A DNA stretch of 64,000 bases from Methylomicrobium agile (GCF_000733855.1 NZ_JPOJ01000001.1:1674001-1738000), one strand, 5' to 3'; numbered from the stretch's first letter, positions 30,267-40,296 are shown. The notes: a model not told the origin generated them from the letters alone. Translations and numbers: made by a program.

Positions 30267-31124
30267 ATGAAACTATTGATCGTCAGCGGACTTTCAGGCT
30301 CGGGCAAAAGCATTGCCCTCGATACATTGGAGGACTGCGGTTATTATTGCATCGACAACCTGCCGGTCTCGCTGCTGGACGATTTCATCACCCGCGTGAT
30401 GCTGACCGATAAGGTCACTTACGCCAAAACCGCGATCGGAATCGATTCGCGGAACCCGTCGGACAGCCTGCTGAATTTTTCCGAGAGCATGAACGCGATT
30501 CGCAAGAAAAAAATCGATTGCGAAGTGATCTTCATGCAGGCGGAAGAGTCGGTGCTGCTGAAGCGCTACAGCGAAACGCGCCGCAAGCACCCGCTGACCG
30601 ATTTCAATACCCCGCTCAAGGAAGCGCTCCGGATCGAAAAGGAAATGCTGACCCCGATCGCGCGCTACGCCAGCTTCGTGATCGATACCAGCCGGACGCA
30701 TTACCACGAATTGCGCGAACTGATCCGCAATCAGATCGGCGAGCGCGATACCCGGCAAATCTCGCTGCAGTTCCAGTCCTTCGGTTTCAAGCACGGCATT
30801 CCGCTGGACGCCGATTTCGTGTTCGACGCGCGCAGCCTGCCCAATCCTTACTGGCTGCCCGAGCTCCGCGGTTTGACCGGCAAGGACGATGCGGTGATCG
30901 AATTTCTGAAAAGCCAGCCGCTGGTCAACGAGTTTTACCAGGACATCGCCGGTCTTCTCGAACGCTGGGTTGCCCGCTTCGAAGCCGAAGGCCGCAGTTA
31001 TCTGACCATCGCGGTCGGCTGCACCGGCGGCCAGCACCGCTCGGTCTACCTGATCGACTCGCTGGCCAAGCGTTTCCGCAGCCCGTTCCTGAACGTGATC
31101 GTCCGGCACCGGGAATTGCATTGA
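30267..31124 (+). CDS. rapZ: RNase adapter / nucleotide-binding protein RapZ
   Basis: A 285-residue protein with P-loop GLSGSGKS at 8-15, a Walker B-like region, and the conserved C-terminal domain (FGFKHGIPLDADFVFDARSLPNPYW; IAVGCTGGQHRSVYLID). RapZ binds small RNAs and GlcN6P and guides RNase E to the glmS regulator GlmZ in enterobacteria. Here ptsN, normally between hpf and rapZ, is absent; a 90-base spacer with an imperfect inverted repeat (GGGTACAGGG/CCTGAACCC) takes its place. Confidence 0.95.
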   Translation: MKLLIVSGLSGSGKSIALDTLEDCGYYCIDNLPVSLLDDFITRVMLTDKVTYAKTAIGIDSRNPSDSLLNFSESMNAIRKKKIDCEVIFMQAEESVLLKRYSETRRKHPLTDFNTPLKEALRIEKEMLTPIARYASFVIDTSRTHYHELRELIRNQIGERDTRQISLQFQSFGFKHGIPLDADFVFDARSLPNPYWLPELRGLTGKDDAVIEFLKSQPLVNEFYQDIAGLLERWVARFEAEGRSYLTIAVGCTGGQHRSVYLIDSLAKRFRSPFLNVIVRHRELH

Positions 31125-31204
31125 TGATTGCGAAGACCTGCCGGGCTTTACAAACCTGGGCAATTGGAAGCATCGATTGACGATGAAAACGAAGTTGCCT
31201 GATC

Positions 31205-31978
31205 TTACCGAAGATATTCGGCAAAGCGCTGCCGAATATGATCGATATGCGATCCCTCCCAATACACTTTCCCGCAAGCCGGGCACCGGTAAAAGCGTTC
31301 GTAATACCGCCGGGTTTTCGGCTCCAGCAAATCCATCACCGCCCGTTTTTCGACCGGCTCGATCAGGCCGTTGCAGGCCGCGCAACGGCTGAACGGCTTC
31401 AGTTGATTAGCCAGGTCGAAGCGTTTTACCACCTCGGCGAGCTGATCCAAAGGCTTGACCGCCCGCACCCAATAGCCGTGCGTGACCGCTTTCGCGTATA
31501 GCATGCGCCGGTCGCGGGTCAGAATGATGCGCTGCCGCTCGACCGAAGCGGCCACGATTTCCCCGTCGTCCAGCGCGTCGGCAAACAGCGTATCGAAACC
31601 GAACAGCCGCAGCAATCGGGTCAGCTTGCCCAGATTCACGTCGACGATGAAGGCGGTAGCGCGCAGCGGCGCCGCGCGCAGGCGGACGAGGGGGGAAATG
31701 TCGAAGCTTTCGAATACCGGATAGACGGCGACCCGGTCGGCATTTTTGAGACGGTAACCGAAGCCGACCGATGCGCCGTTCACGACGATCAGATCGACCT
31801 CGGTATGCGGCACCCCGAGCACTTCGATCGGATCCTTGATGCCGGGATGGCCGTTGAAGCGGTAAATCAGCGTTTGCTTGCGCTGTTGCGGGCGCAAAAA
31901 ATCGTTCAGCTCTTCGTAAAAACGGAACTCGGCGGTACTTTCAAACCGGCAGTCCGGGTTAGAGGACGGGCTTTTCAT
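31205..31978 (-). CDS. Mut7-C RNase-domain protein with ubiquitin-like N-terminus
   Basis: A 257-residue protein. Residues 15-95 are a Mut7-C ubiquitin-like fold (AEFRFYEELNDFL, HTEVDLIVVNGASVGFGY), residues 107-250 the Mut7-C PIN-like RNase domain (FIVDVNLGKLTRLLRLFGFD, ILTRDRRML) ending in a zinc ribbon with CAAC and CPAC. The family is widespread in bacteria and of unknown target; the fold suggests RNA cleavage. Convergent with rapZ. Confidence 0.85.
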   Translation of the reverse strand: MKSPSSNPDCRFESTAEFRFYEELNDFLRPQQRKQTLIYRFNGHPGIKDPIEVLGVPHTEVDLIVVNGASVGFGYRLKNADRVAVYPVFESFDISPLVRLRAAPLRATAFIVDVNLGKLTRLLRLFGFDTLFADALDDGEIVAASVERQRIILTRDRRMLYAKAVTHGYWVRAVKPLDQLAEVVKRFDLANQLKPFSRCAACNGLIEPVEKRAVMDLLEPKTRRYYERFYRCPACGKVYWEGSHIDHIRQRFAEYLR

Positions 31979-32072
31979 GGGAGGCGGGATTGACCGTCAA
32001 GCCAACGGGAGAAGGGAGGCGTAAGCCCAGGCCGGCGTACTTCAAATTTCGTCAGCCGCCGACACAGGCCCT

Positions 32073-32750
32073 TCAGGAAGGCTCCAGCGGAATCCGGTAG
32101 CCGCGCCCGCGCAGCGTTTCGATCGGCTTGCGGGTACCGTCGGGATCGAGTTTTTTTCTGAGGCGGCCGATAAAGACTTCGATCACATTGCTGTCACGGT
32201 CGAAATCTTCGTCGTAGATGTGCTGGGTCAATACCGTTTTCGAAATCAGCTCGCCCTTCCGGAACATCAGATATTCGAGCACCTTGTATTCGTAGGCGGT
32301 CAGCTCGAGCTTGACGCCGTCGACGCTGACCTCCTGCGCGACCGTGTCGAGCTCGATATTGCCGTGGGTCAGCACCGGATGCGCCCGGCCGACCGAACGG
32401 CGCAGCAGGGCGTTGATTCGCGCCAAGAGCTCTTCGTAGTGGAACGGCTTGACTAAGTAATCGTCCGCCCCGGCTTCGAGTCCTTCGACCTTTTCCTGCC
32501 AGCGGCTGCGCGCGGTCAGAATCAGGATCGGCACGGTCATTTTGTCCTTGCGCAGACGCCGGATCAATTCTATTCCGGAAAAATCGGGCAGGCCGAGGTC
32601 GATGATCGCGGCATCGACCGGGTATTCCCTGACCATGAACAAGCCGTCCCGGCCGTTATGCGCCTTATCGACCGCAAAACCTTTGTCGGCCAGAAACCGC
32701 TGAATCTGCTCGGATAATGTTTGTTCGTCTTCGACTACCAGAATACGCAT
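32073..32750 (-). CDS. OmpR-family response regulator (QseB/PmrA/PhoP type)
   Basis: A 225-residue DNA-binding regulator. The receiver has Asp51 as phosphoacceptor (AAIIDLGLPDFSG), Thr in LILTARS, Lys in DYLVKPFHYEEL. The winged-helix output follows with LTAYEYKVLEYLMFRKGELISK and VIEVFIGRLRKKL. No histidine kinase gene lies next to it; a PepSY protein is directly upstream. In related gammaproteobacteria a PepSY gene, regulator and kinase often form one unit, so the kinase may have been lost or moved. Confidence 0.9.
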   Translation of the reverse strand: MRILVVEDEQTLSEQIQRFLADKGFAVDKAHNGRDGLFMVREYPVDAAIIDLGLPDFSGIELIRRLRKDKMTVPILILTARSRWQEKVEGLEAGADDYLVKPFHYEELLARINALLRRSVGRAHPVLTHGNIELDTVAQEVSVDGVKLELTAYEYKVLEYLMFRKGELISKTVLTQHIYDEDFDRDSNVIEVFIGRLRKKLDPDGTRKPIETLRGRGYRIPLEPS

Positions 32751-32773
32751 GAGAACTCCGTTTGCTGCGCCGA

Positions 32774-33025
32774 TCAGCCCACGGGGGCGCCGGTTTCGGC
32801 GTCGATCCGGAAATAGCGGACGCGTCCGTCGGGCGTCAGCACCTTGATCACATGCACTTCCCTGCCGTCGATCCTGATCGTCTGCGCGCCCAGGACACGG
32901 TGGTTGCCGCTGCCGAGCACCTGGCGGGTCGCCTGATCGAGGCTGATTCTGACGATGAAGTCATCGGCTGCGGCATGGCCGGCCAACGCAGCGCATAATA
33001 AAAGCAACACGGATAACTGTCTCAT
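32774..33025 (-). CDS. small exported PepSY-like protein
   Basis: An 83-residue protein starting MRQLSVLLLLCAALAGHAAA, a signal peptide, followed by one PepSY-like unit (VRISLDQATRQVLGSGNHRVLGAQTIRIDG, VHVIKVLTPDGRVRYFRIDAETG). PepSY domains bind or inhibit proteases and often accompany envelope two-component systems. The start is chosen at the signal peptide, 16 codons inside a longer frame. It lies 23 bases before the response regulator. Confidence 0.75.
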   Translation of the reverse strand: MRQLSVLLLLCAALAGHAAADDFIVRISLDQATRQVLGSGNHRVLGAQTIRIDGREVHVIKVLTPDGRVRYFRIDAETGAPVG

Positions 33026-33145
33026 AATGATCCGGACACCGGCATGCGCTCTCGAAGGCGGGAGCCGCGGCATGCCTGCAACTGAAAAACGGTTAGTTTA
33101 AAAATCAATATTAACCCAATTGGCTGAATAAGCCATGAACCGCAG

Positions 33146-34120
33146 TTACTTCAGGTCCCAGTTTTGCAGCAGGCTGCCGATCTCGCGCCCGAACGAAGTG
33201 CCCAGCTTGCCGGCCAGCCGGTCCAGCACGCTTCCCTGCTCAGTAAAATCGACCAGCTTTTTCGCGCCGATGACTTCCTTCGCGACCGAATCGTCGCTGC
33301 CGTAAGCATCCGCGATGCCGAGCTTGAGGCTTTCCTCGCCGGTCCAGACCAGTCCGGAAAACAGGTCCGGCGAGTCTTTCAGACGGTCGCCGCGGCCGTC
33401 TTTGACGGCCTTGATAAATTGCTGGTGCACCTGTTCGAGCAGGTCTTGCATGAACCGGGTTTCGTCTTCCTTGCGCGGCGAGAACGGATCGAGCATCGCC
33501 TTATGCGCGCCCGCGGTCAGCACCCGCCGTTCGATGCCGAATTTCTGCATCGTTTCGACGAAGCCGAAGCCGTCCATGATTACCCCGATCGAGCCGACCA
33601 GGCTGGCCTGGCTCACGAAAATCTTGTCGCTGGCGGAGGCAATGTAATAGCAGCCCGAGGCGCAGATATCGCCGACCACCGCATAGATCGGAGTTTTCGG
33701 ATATTCTTTCTTCAGCTTGCGGATTTCTTCATAGACATAATGCGACTGCACCGGACTGCCGCCGGGCGAATTCGCGTGCAGGACCACGCCTTTGGTATGC
33801 TCGTCCTTGACCGCCTTGCGCAGGCTTTTGATGATCGAATCGGCGTTCGCCGCCTTGTCTTCCGCGATCATGCCGATCACCTCGACCACCGCGGTATGCT
33901 CCTTATCGCCGCCGATGTCCTTTTTTAGCGCCGGCAGCGCGACCACGCCCAGCAGCACGGTCAGATACAGGAGCGTCGCGGACTTGAAGACGATGCCCCA
34001 GCGCCGCGCCCTGGCCTGCTCCTCGATCGCGGCCAGCGCGACTTTTTCGAGCACGGATCGTTCCCAGCCCGCTTCGCCGGAGGGATTCGCGCCCGCTTTG
34101 TCTTGTTGATTTTCCGTCAT
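33146..34120 (-). CDS. sppA: S49-family signal peptide peptidase-like protease
   Basis: A 324-residue membrane-anchored serine protease. One transmembrane helix lies near residues 46-66, then the S49 fold: VIGMIAEDKAANADSIIKSLRKA, HANSPGGSPVQSHYVYEEI, and the nucleophile region GDICASGCYYIASASDKIF; SLVGSIGVIMDGFGFVE follows. It cleaves remnant signal peptides in the inner membrane. It lies 7 bases after the HAD phosphatase gene on the same strand. Confidence 0.9.
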   Translation of the reverse strand: MTENQQDKAGANPSGEAGWERSVLEKVALAAIEEQARARRWGIVFKSATLLYLTVLLGVVALPALKKDIGGDKEHTAVVEVIGMIAEDKAANADSIIKSLRKAVKDEHTKGVVLHANSPGGSPVQSHYVYEEIRKLKKEYPKTPIYAVVGDICASGCYYIASASDKIFVSQASLVGSIGVIMDGFGFVETMQKFGIERRVLTAGAHKAMLDPFSPRKEDETRFMQDLLEQVHQQFIKAVKDGRGDRLKDSPDLFSGLVWTGEESLKLGIADAYGSDDSVAKEVIGAKKLVDFTEQGSVLDRLAGKLGTSFGREIGSLLQNWDLK

Positions 34121-34127
34121 GGTTACC

Positions 34128-34775
34128 TCAAATGATATTCAGCAGCTCCGCCGGTTGCCGTAAGCATCGCAGCGGCCGGTATTGTTGCAGGATTTCTTCG
34201 GGATGCGCGCCGCAGCAAACGCCGATTGCGGATATCCGGGCATTTTGCGCCATTTGCAAGTCGTGAATCGAATCGCCGATCATCAATGTGCGCTCCGGCA
34301 CCGCCTCGGCATGGCTCATGATCTCCAGCAGCATCAGGGGATCGGGTTTGGAGGCGGTTTCGTCCGCGGCACGGGTGGTATAAAAGAGCGCTTCGGTTTG
34401 GGTCGCCTGCAGCGCTTTTTGCAGCCCGGCGCGCGTCTTGCCGGTCGCGACAGCCAGGCGGTAGCCCGCGCCGTTCAACATTTCCAGCATGTCCCGGACG
34501 CCTGCGAACAAATCGCCGGGCCCCAGGGTTCTGGACGCATACTCTTGACTGTAGGCCCGCACCAATTGTTCCCGAAGTTCGGGGCCGGCCTCGGGGAACA
34601 GCGCATCCATCGCGCGGACGATGCTCAGGCCGATCACATCCTTGGCGGCTTCGGGCGCCGGGATCGGGCAGCCGAGCCGGCCGGCGGCGGTCTGCAGGCA
34701 ATGCACGATCCAGCCGATCGAGTCCATCAGCGTGCCGTCCCAGTCGAAGATCAACAAATCAAACCGGTTCTTCAT
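34128..34775 (-). CDS. HAD-superfamily phosphatase (Gph-like)
   Basis: A 215-residue HAD protein: LLIFDWDGTLMDS (Asp11, Asp13), a helical cap, ATGKTR as motif II, SKPDPLMLLE as motif III and MIGDSIHDLQMAQNA as motif IV. It resembles phosphoglycolate or pyrimidine nucleotide phosphatases; the substrate is unknown. The start overlaps the rluC stop by 17 bases, and sppA follows, an order common in gammaproteobacteria. Confidence 0.88.
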   Translation of the reverse strand: MKNRFDLLIFDWDGTLMDSIGWIVHCLQTAAGRLGCPIPAPEAAKDVIGLSIVRAMDALFPEAGPELREQLVRAYSQEYASRTLGPGDLFAGVRDMLEMLNGAGYRLAVATGKTRAGLQKALQATQTEALFYTTRAADETASKPDPLMLLEIMSHAEAVPERTLMIGDSIHDLQMAQNARISAIGVCCGAHPEEILQQYRPLRCLRQPAELLNII

Positions 34776-35721
34776 GGTCCAGCAGTTCCTGCAGCTGCGG
34801 CGGCAAGGGCGCTTCGAAGCGGATCGGCTTGCCGGTGAGCGGGTGCTCGAAAGCCAGTTCCCGCGCATGCAGGAACATCCGTTTGTAGCCTTTGCCGTGA
34901 AAGGCTTTGTTGACCTCCGCCAAGCCGTAACGCTCGTCGCCGACGATCGGATGACCGAGCCAGGCGGCATGCACCCGGATCTGGTGCGTGCGTCCGGTTT
35001 TCGGAGTGGCTTCGATCAGGGTCGCGTTTTTGAACAACTTCAGACGCCGGAACACCGTTTCGGCCGCCTTGCCCGCCTGGCTGACGACCACCATCCGCTC
35101 GCCGCCCTTGCTGACGTTTTTCAGCAGCGGCGCGTTCACGACCATTTTCTTGCGCGCCCATTGGCCGGCCAAAAGCGCCAGATAGGTTTTGTGTATATGA
35201 TCGTCGCGGAACAGCTCGTGCAGCCTGCGCAAGGCGCTGCGCTTTTTCGCGACGATCAGGCAGCCGGAGGTGTCCCGGTCGAGCCGGTGCACCAGTTCCA
35301 GGAAGGTCGCCTCCGGGCGAAGCCGGCGCAAGCCTTCGATGATTCCGGCGTCGACGCCGCTGCCGCCGTGCACCGGATAGCCGGCCGGCTTGTCGATCAC
35401 CATGAAGCCTTCGTCTTCATACAGAAGACCGCGCTGCAGCACATCGCGCAAGGCCTGCGGCACGAAGGCGGCCTGTTCGGCTTTTTCGGCGACCCTAACA
35501 GGTGGGATTCTGACGATATCGCCGGTCATCAGCCGGTAATTGACGTCGACGCGGCCTTTATTGACGCGTACCTCGCCTTTGCGAACGATCCGGTAAATCC
35601 GGCTTTTCGGGACGCCTTTGAGGCGGGTCAGCAGAAAATTGTCGAGGCGCTGATCGTTGTTGTCTTCGGTGATTTCGACTAGTTGTACGGTAGGTAGTAA
35701 GGGTTCGGAATCTTTATTCAT
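34759..35721 (-). CDS. rluC: 23S rRNA pseudouridine synthase RluC
   Basis: A 320-residue enzyme with an N-terminal S4 RNA-binding domain (QRLDNFLLTRLKGVPKSRIYRIVRKGEVRVN) and the catalytic HRLDRDTSG with Asp148. It makes pseudouridines at positions 955, 2504 and 2580 (Escherichia coli numbering). It is divergent from rne, as in Escherichia coli. Confidence 0.93.
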   Translation of the reverse strand: MNKDSEPLLPTVQLVEITEDNNDQRLDNFLLTRLKGVPKSRIYRIVRKGEVRVNKGRVDVNYRLMTGDIVRIPPVRVAEKAEQAAFVPQALRDVLQRGLLYEDEGFMVIDKPAGYPVHGGSGVDAGIIEGLRRLRPEATFLELVHRLDRDTSGCLIVAKKRSALRRLHELFRDDHIHKTYLALLAGQWARKKMVVNAPLLKNVSKGGERMVVVSQAGKAAETVFRRLKLFKNATLIEATPKTGRTHQIRVHAAWLGHPIVGDERYGLAEVNKAFHGKGYKRMFLHARELAFEHPLTGKPIRFEAPLPPQLQELLDHEEPV

Positions 35722-36250
35722 GCGGTAAATGATACCAGCATTACGGCCGGATTAATTGTTTAAATTGATGTCAAGCCATAAGGTTGTTATATTAGACTGG
35801 CTATAGTATAAGAACTTCCCTTTTCCCGGCGGCTTTTCCATCCGGAAAACCGCCCCGAACCGTCGTCAAAAAGATCAGCCCAGGGCGTAAGCCATTGATG
35901 GCGAAGAATTCCGGGCACATGCCCCCGCGAATAGCAAAAACGATTAAAAAGAACGATTTATAACACCTGTTGAAGACAGAATTTACCGTCAAGACGATAG
36001 AAAGACAGCATGGCAAGTGTTTAGCTTGAGACGATTTTAATCCGGCCGGCCTTTTGGGCGCCGAATCTCCGGGCAGGGAGCAAAGCCCCTCGACTCCGTG
36101 AACAAGCCCTGCCAAGCCAAGCCAAACACGTTGGAGGCCGCAAACGCCCAGGATTCGATGCGTTTTGCCGAGCCGGACCAGTCAAGGGACAACGATCAGT
36201 CTGCAAGAGTAAAGTCTGACCAAGGAGCAGGATACAAACAAGGATACAAA
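35722..36250. other. rluC-rne divergent spacer and rne leader
   Basis: 529 bases without a supported gene. The plus-strand promoter candidate at 35765-35793 would give rne a leader of about 450 bases. Escherichia coli rne has a long leader through which RNase E trims its own mRNA; a similar role is plausible here. Near the gene the text becomes A-rich and repeats AGGATACAAA twice before the start. Confidence 0.5.
35765..35793 (+). promoter_or_regulatory. candidate rne promoter
   Basis: TTGATG (35765-35770) and TATATT (35788-35793) are 17 bases apart. They lie 45 bases before the rluC start on the other strand. Confidence 0.45.
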
Positions 36251-38494
36251 ATGAAAAGAATGCTTATCAATGCCACGCAGGCGGAAGAATTGCGGGTCGC
36301 TTTGGTAGATGGTCAAAAGCTTTATGATTTTGATATAGAGGTTCCTTCGAAAGAACAGAAAAAGTCGAACATATACAAAGGCATCATTACCCGGGTCGAG
36401 CCGAGCCTGGAAGCCGCCTTCGTCAACTACGGCGCCGAAAAACACGGCTTCCTGCCGTTCAAGGAAATCTCCCCCGCCTACCGTCAAAGCGCCGAAGAAG
36501 GCGAGAGCGAAGGCGGCGGCCGCAAATCGATCAAGAACCAGTTGAAGGAAGGCCAGGAAATCCTGGTCCAGATCGAGAAAGAAGAACGCGGCAACAAAGG
36601 CGCCGCGCTGACCACCTACATCAGCCTGGCCGGCACCTATCTGGTGCTGATGCCGAACAATCCCAAGGCCGGCGGCATTTCCCGCCGCATCGAAGGCGAT
36701 ACCCGCAGCGAACTGCGCGAAGTGATGGCCGCGCTCGAAATTCCGGACAGCATGGGCCTGATCGTACGCACGGCCGGCTGCGGCAAGAACGCCGAGGAAC
36801 TGCAATGGGACCTGAACTACCTGATGCAGCTCTGGGAGGCGATCGAACGTTCTTCGACCGAGCAGACCGCGCCTTTTCTGGTGTTCCAGGAAAGCAACGT
36901 GATCATCCGCGCGCTACGCGACCATTTGCGCGGCAACATCGACGAAATCCTGATCGACAACGAGGAATCGTTCAACCTGGTCAAAAGCTTCATGAAGCAG
37001 GTGATGCCGCATTTCCTGCCCAAGGCCAAGCTCTACCAGGATTCGGTGCCGCTGTTCAGCCGTTACCAGATCGAATCGCAGATCGAACTGGCCTACGGCC
37101 GCGAAGTGCCGCTGCCCTCGGGCGGCGCGCTGGTGATCGACCATACCGAGGCGTTGACCTCGATCGACATCAACTCGGCCCGCGCCACCAAAGGCAGCGA
37201 CATCGAGGAAACCGCGCTGAACACCAACCTCGAAGCCTGCGACGAAATCGCCCGCCAATTGCGGCTGCGCGACTCCGGCGGCCTGTTCGTGATCGACTTC
37301 ATCGACATGATGTCGAGCAAGAACCAGCGCGCGGTCGAAAACCGGCTGCGCGAGGCGCTCAAGATCGACCGGGCCAGGATCCAGATCGGCCGCATTTCGC
37401 GCTTCGGCCTGCTCGAAATGTCCAGGCAGCGGATGCGCCCGTCGCTCGGCGAGTCGACCCAACTGCCCTGTCCGCGCTGCAAGGGCCAGGGCACGATCCG
37501 GAACGTCGAATCGGTCGCGCTGTCGGTGCTGCGGATCATTGAAGAAGAAGCGATGAAAAAAGGCACCGAAAAGGTGATTGCGCATCTGCCGATCGACTGC
37601 GCGACCTTTTTACTGAACGAGAAACGCAACAACATCGAGCAGATCGAAAACCGGCTGAAGGTCGACATTATCATCCTGCCCAGCAAGCATCTGGAAACGC
37701 CCGCCTACGATATCGAGCGGATCAAGGAGAAGGATGCGACGGAGGAAAAAGTCAGCTATCAACAGATCAAGGCCGAGGAGGTTGCGCTGCCGGAATTTGC
37801 GCAACAGGCGAGACAGCGCGTCGAAAAGGCCGCGATCCGGGAGTTTCTGCCCGAATCGCCGGCCCCGATGCAGAACCGCAGCGAGGCGGCCAGCCTGATC
37901 AAACGCTTCTGGCACAAACTGGTCGGCTTGCCGAAACCCCAGCCGGACGAGACGCCCGCCAAGGAAAAGCCGGCGCCGACGGCGGAGAAAAACAAACCGT
38001 CGCGGCACGACAGGAACAAAAAGCGGCCAGGCAAGGAACAGACCGAAAGACAACAGGAGGCGCGCCCGCCGCGTCCTCCGCGCGAGCCGCAGAAGCCGGC
38101 CGGACAACAAAAGCCCGAAGCGTCCGAGCCGACCTTGGAGCCTGACGCGCAGGCTTCGGAAACGGCGGCGGTGGTGCCTGACGCCGAGATGCAGATCGTT
38201 GAAACCAACGGCAACGGCGAGCAGAAAAAACCGTTCAACGGCAAGCGCCGCGGCCCGCGCCGCCGTTCGAGACATTCCGGGCAAAAAAGGCAGGAGGCGA
38301 ATGGCGCCGCCGGAGAAGCCGGAGCCGAAACCGCCGGCCATCAAGAGGCTTCCGCATCCAAGAACGATTTTGTTCCCGGCGCCGATCCGCAGCTGGAGGC
38401 CGCGCCGAAACCGGAACGCCCGCGCCGCGCCGAGGCTAAATCCGCTCCTGTTACGGTGGAAAATGCGCATTCCGAATCCGGCGCCGATAACTGA
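36251..38494 (+). CDS. rne: ribonuclease E
   Basis: A 747-residue endoribonuclease. An S1 domain (36-120), the RNase H-like and DNase I-like catalytic parts ([23 protein letters not shown] with the Asp pair, [26 protein letters not shown]) and the zinc-link CPRCKGQG make up the first 510 residues. The rest is a disordered tail rich in Pro, Glu, Lys and Ala with an Arg-rich patch ([16 protein letters not shown]). The tail is far shorter than in Escherichia coli (1061 residues), so degradosome contacts are probably fewer. The ATG follows an A-rich leader; upstream in-frame codons are not conserved. Confidence 0.93.
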   Translation: MKRMLINATQAEELRVALVDGQKLYDFDIEVPSKEQKKSNIYKGIITRVEPSLEAAFVNYGAEKHGFLPFKEISPAYRQSAEEGESEGGGRKSIKNQLKEGQEILVQIEKEERGNKGAALTTYISLAGTYLVLMPNNPKAGGISRRIEGDTRSELREVMAALEIPDSMGLIVRTAGCGKNAEELQWDLNYLMQLWEAIERSSTEQTAPFLVFQESNVIIRALRDHLRGNIDEILIDNEESFNLVKSFMKQVMPHFLPKAKLYQDSVPLFSRYQIESQIELAYGREVPLPSGGALVIDHTEALTSIDINSARATKGSDIEETALNTNLEACDEIARQLRLRDSGGLFVIDFIDMMSSKNQRAVENRLREALKIDRARIQIGRISRFGLLEMSRQRMRPSLGESTQLPCPRCKGQGTIRNVESVALSVLRIIEEEAMKKGTEKVIAHLPIDCATFLLNEKRNNIEQIENRLKVDIIILPSKHLETPAYDIERIKEKDATEEKVSYQQIKAEEVALPEFAQQARQRVEKAAIREFLPESPAPMQNRSEAASLIKRFWHKLVGLPKPQPDETPAKEKPAPTAEKNKPSRHDRNKKRPGKEQTERQQEARPPRPPREPQKPAGQQKPEASEPTLEPDAQASETAAVVPDAEMQIVETNGNGEQKKPFNGKRRGPRRRSRHSGQKRQEANGAAGEAGAETAGHQEASASKNDFVPGADPQLEAAPKPERPRRAEAKSAPVTVENAHSESGADN

Positions 38495-38850
38495 TTGCCG
38501 ATGCCAAGACATGACGGGTTTTTCGGCCCGCCATGCGCTTTATCGATCGGCATTCGTTGCCGGCGCTACCGGCTTCGGACATTTTTACGGTCCGGCGAAT
38601 GCGGCTCGGGTTGCCCCATCGGAAATCTCGATTTATCTCTTCACGAAAATCCATTCGGCGCTTTTATAGCGCCGGCCGGGCGAATGTGGTCTTGCCGGCG
38701 CCGTTTTCCGGATAAATTCCCCCGTTTTTCTGTCTGAAGGATTATATCCCTTGGCTTAAACCTGGACGCTAACCGGAGGGTAAGATTCAGCCGGACGGGC
38801 GATTTGCTCGCTCCCGATCTGCAAGAGAATTTCCGTGAGACTAGACGCGT
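38495..38850. other. intergenic, 356 bases, nothing recognised
   Basis: Lies between rne and the aldehyde dehydrogenase gene on the same strand. It must hold the end of the rne transcript and probably a promoter for the next gene; no strong hairpin with T-run or promoter pair was found. Confidence 0.4.
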
Positions 38851-40296
38851 ATGGCAGATATTCAGCAATCTCCTCATCCGATTTACGTGGCCGGAGAGTT
38901 CAAAACCGCCGTCGATACGCTCGCTGTGTTCAGTCCTTATACGCAGCAGTGCGTTTTCCGGACTTTTACCGCCGGCGCAGACGAATATGAAGCGGCCGTT
39001 ACCGCTGCCTGCGCAGCGCGCCGATCGATGCGCGACTTACCGGTTTACGAGCGCTTCCGAATTTTGGCCGAAACTGCGCAAGGCATTCTTGCCCACCGCG
39101 ACGAGCTGGCCGTGATCATGGCGCGCGAAGCGGGCAAACCGCTGAAGACCGCGAACGCCGAAATCGAACGCGCGGCGCAGACTTTTCAGACCGCCGCCGA
39201 AGAAGCCAAGCGCCTGCCGGGCGAAGTGCTCAGCATCGACTGGCACCGTTCCGGCCTGCATAAAGACGCCATCGTCAACTATTTTCCGGTCGGCGCGGTA
39301 GCGGCGATCACCCCGTTCAATTTTCCGCTGAATCTGGTCGCGCATAAAATCGCCCCGGCGATCGCGGCCGGCTGCCCGATTGTCGTGAAGCCGGCGTCGA
39401 AAACACCGATCACGGCGCTGACGCTGGCCAAGATCATCGACCGTGCCGGTCTGCCGAAAGGCGCCTTATCGGTGTTGCCGATGGACCGCGCGGGCGGCAA
39501 TCGGCTGGTCACCGATCCGCGTTTCGCTTTGCTCAGCTTCACCGGTTCGGCGGAGAACGGCTGGAAAATGAAACAGCAGGCGGGCAAGAAGAAAGTGCTG
39601 CTGGAACTCGGCGGCAATGCGGCGCTGATCGTTTCGCAAGACGCCGATGTGGCGGCCGCCGCCGCGAAAGCGGTCGAGGGCGGCTTTACCTATGCCGGAC
39701 AGTCATGCATCCATACCCAGCGGATTTATGTCGAAAGGCCGGTTTTCGAGCCGTTCGTCAGCCATTTTCTGGATACGATGGTGAAATGGGTGATCGGCGA
39801 TCCGGAGAAACCCGATACCGATCTGTCGGTGATGATCTCCGAACGACATGCGATGCGCATCGAATCCTGGGTAAAGGAAGCTGTCGCGGGCGGAGCGACG
39901 TTATTGGCGGGAGGAACGCGCCAGGGCTGCCTATACGCGCCGACCGTATTGACCGGCGTCCATCGCGGCATGAAAGTCTACGCGCAGGAAGCGTTCGCGC
40001 CGGTTGTGGTGATCGAACCCTTTACCGATTTCAAGGTCGCGGTTAACGCGGTCAATGCCTCGAGCTTCGGTTTGCAGGCGGGCCTATTTACCTTCGACAG
40101 CCGGCAAATCCGCTATGCTTTTCAGCATCTGGATGTCGGCGGCGTCCTGGTGAACGAAGCGCCGAGCTTCCGTGCCGATCATATGCCTTACGGCGGCGTC
40201 AAGGATTCGGGTCTGGGACGGGAAGGGCCGAAATATGCGATGATGGAAATGTTGGAACCCAAGATACTGGTCACTGACCATCGTTCCAGCCTGTAA
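38851..40296 (+). CDS. NAD(P)-dependent aldehyde dehydrogenase (lactaldehyde/phosphonoacetaldehyde type)
   Basis: A 481-residue ALDH. Seen are the cofactor-binding NYFPVGAVAAITPFNFPLN, VVKPASKTP, SFTGSAENG, catalytic Glu in LLELGGNAALIV and catalytic Cys in YAGQSCIHTQRIYVE. The SCI-x-TQR context (rather than GQ-x-C-x-A) and the GLGREGPKYAMMEM ending match the group that includes lactaldehyde, phosphonoacetaldehyde and non-phosphorylating glyceraldehyde-3-phosphate dehydrogenases. The substrate cannot be told from sequence alone. It stands alone. Confidence 0.85.
   Translation: MADIQQSPHPIYVAGEFKTAVDTLAVFSPYTQQCVFRTFTAGADEYEAAVTAACAARRSMRDLPVYERFRILAETAQGILAHRDELAVIMAREAGKPLKTANAEIERAAQTFQTAAEEAKRLPGEVLSIDWHRSGLHKDAIVNYFPVGAVAAITPFNFPLNLVAHKIAPAIAAGCPIVVKPASKTPITALTLAKIIDRAGLPKGALSVLPMDRAGGNRLVTDPRFALLSFTGSAENGWKMKQQAGKKKVLLELGGNAALIVSQDADVAAAAAKAVEGGFTYAGQSCIHTQRIYVERPVFEPFVSHFLDTMVKWVIGDPEKPDTDLSVMISERHAMRIESWVKEAVAGGATLLAGGTRQGCLYAPTVLTGVHRGMKVYAQEAFAPVVVIEPFTDFKVAVNAVNASSFGLQAGLFTFDSRQIRYAFQHLDVGGVLVNEAPSFRADHMPYGGVKDSGLGREGPKYAMMEMLEPKILVTDHRSSL

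Noticed and set aside
35801-36115. 104-codon frame in the rne leader
   Set aside because: No family resemblance and it lies antisense within the presumed rne leader.
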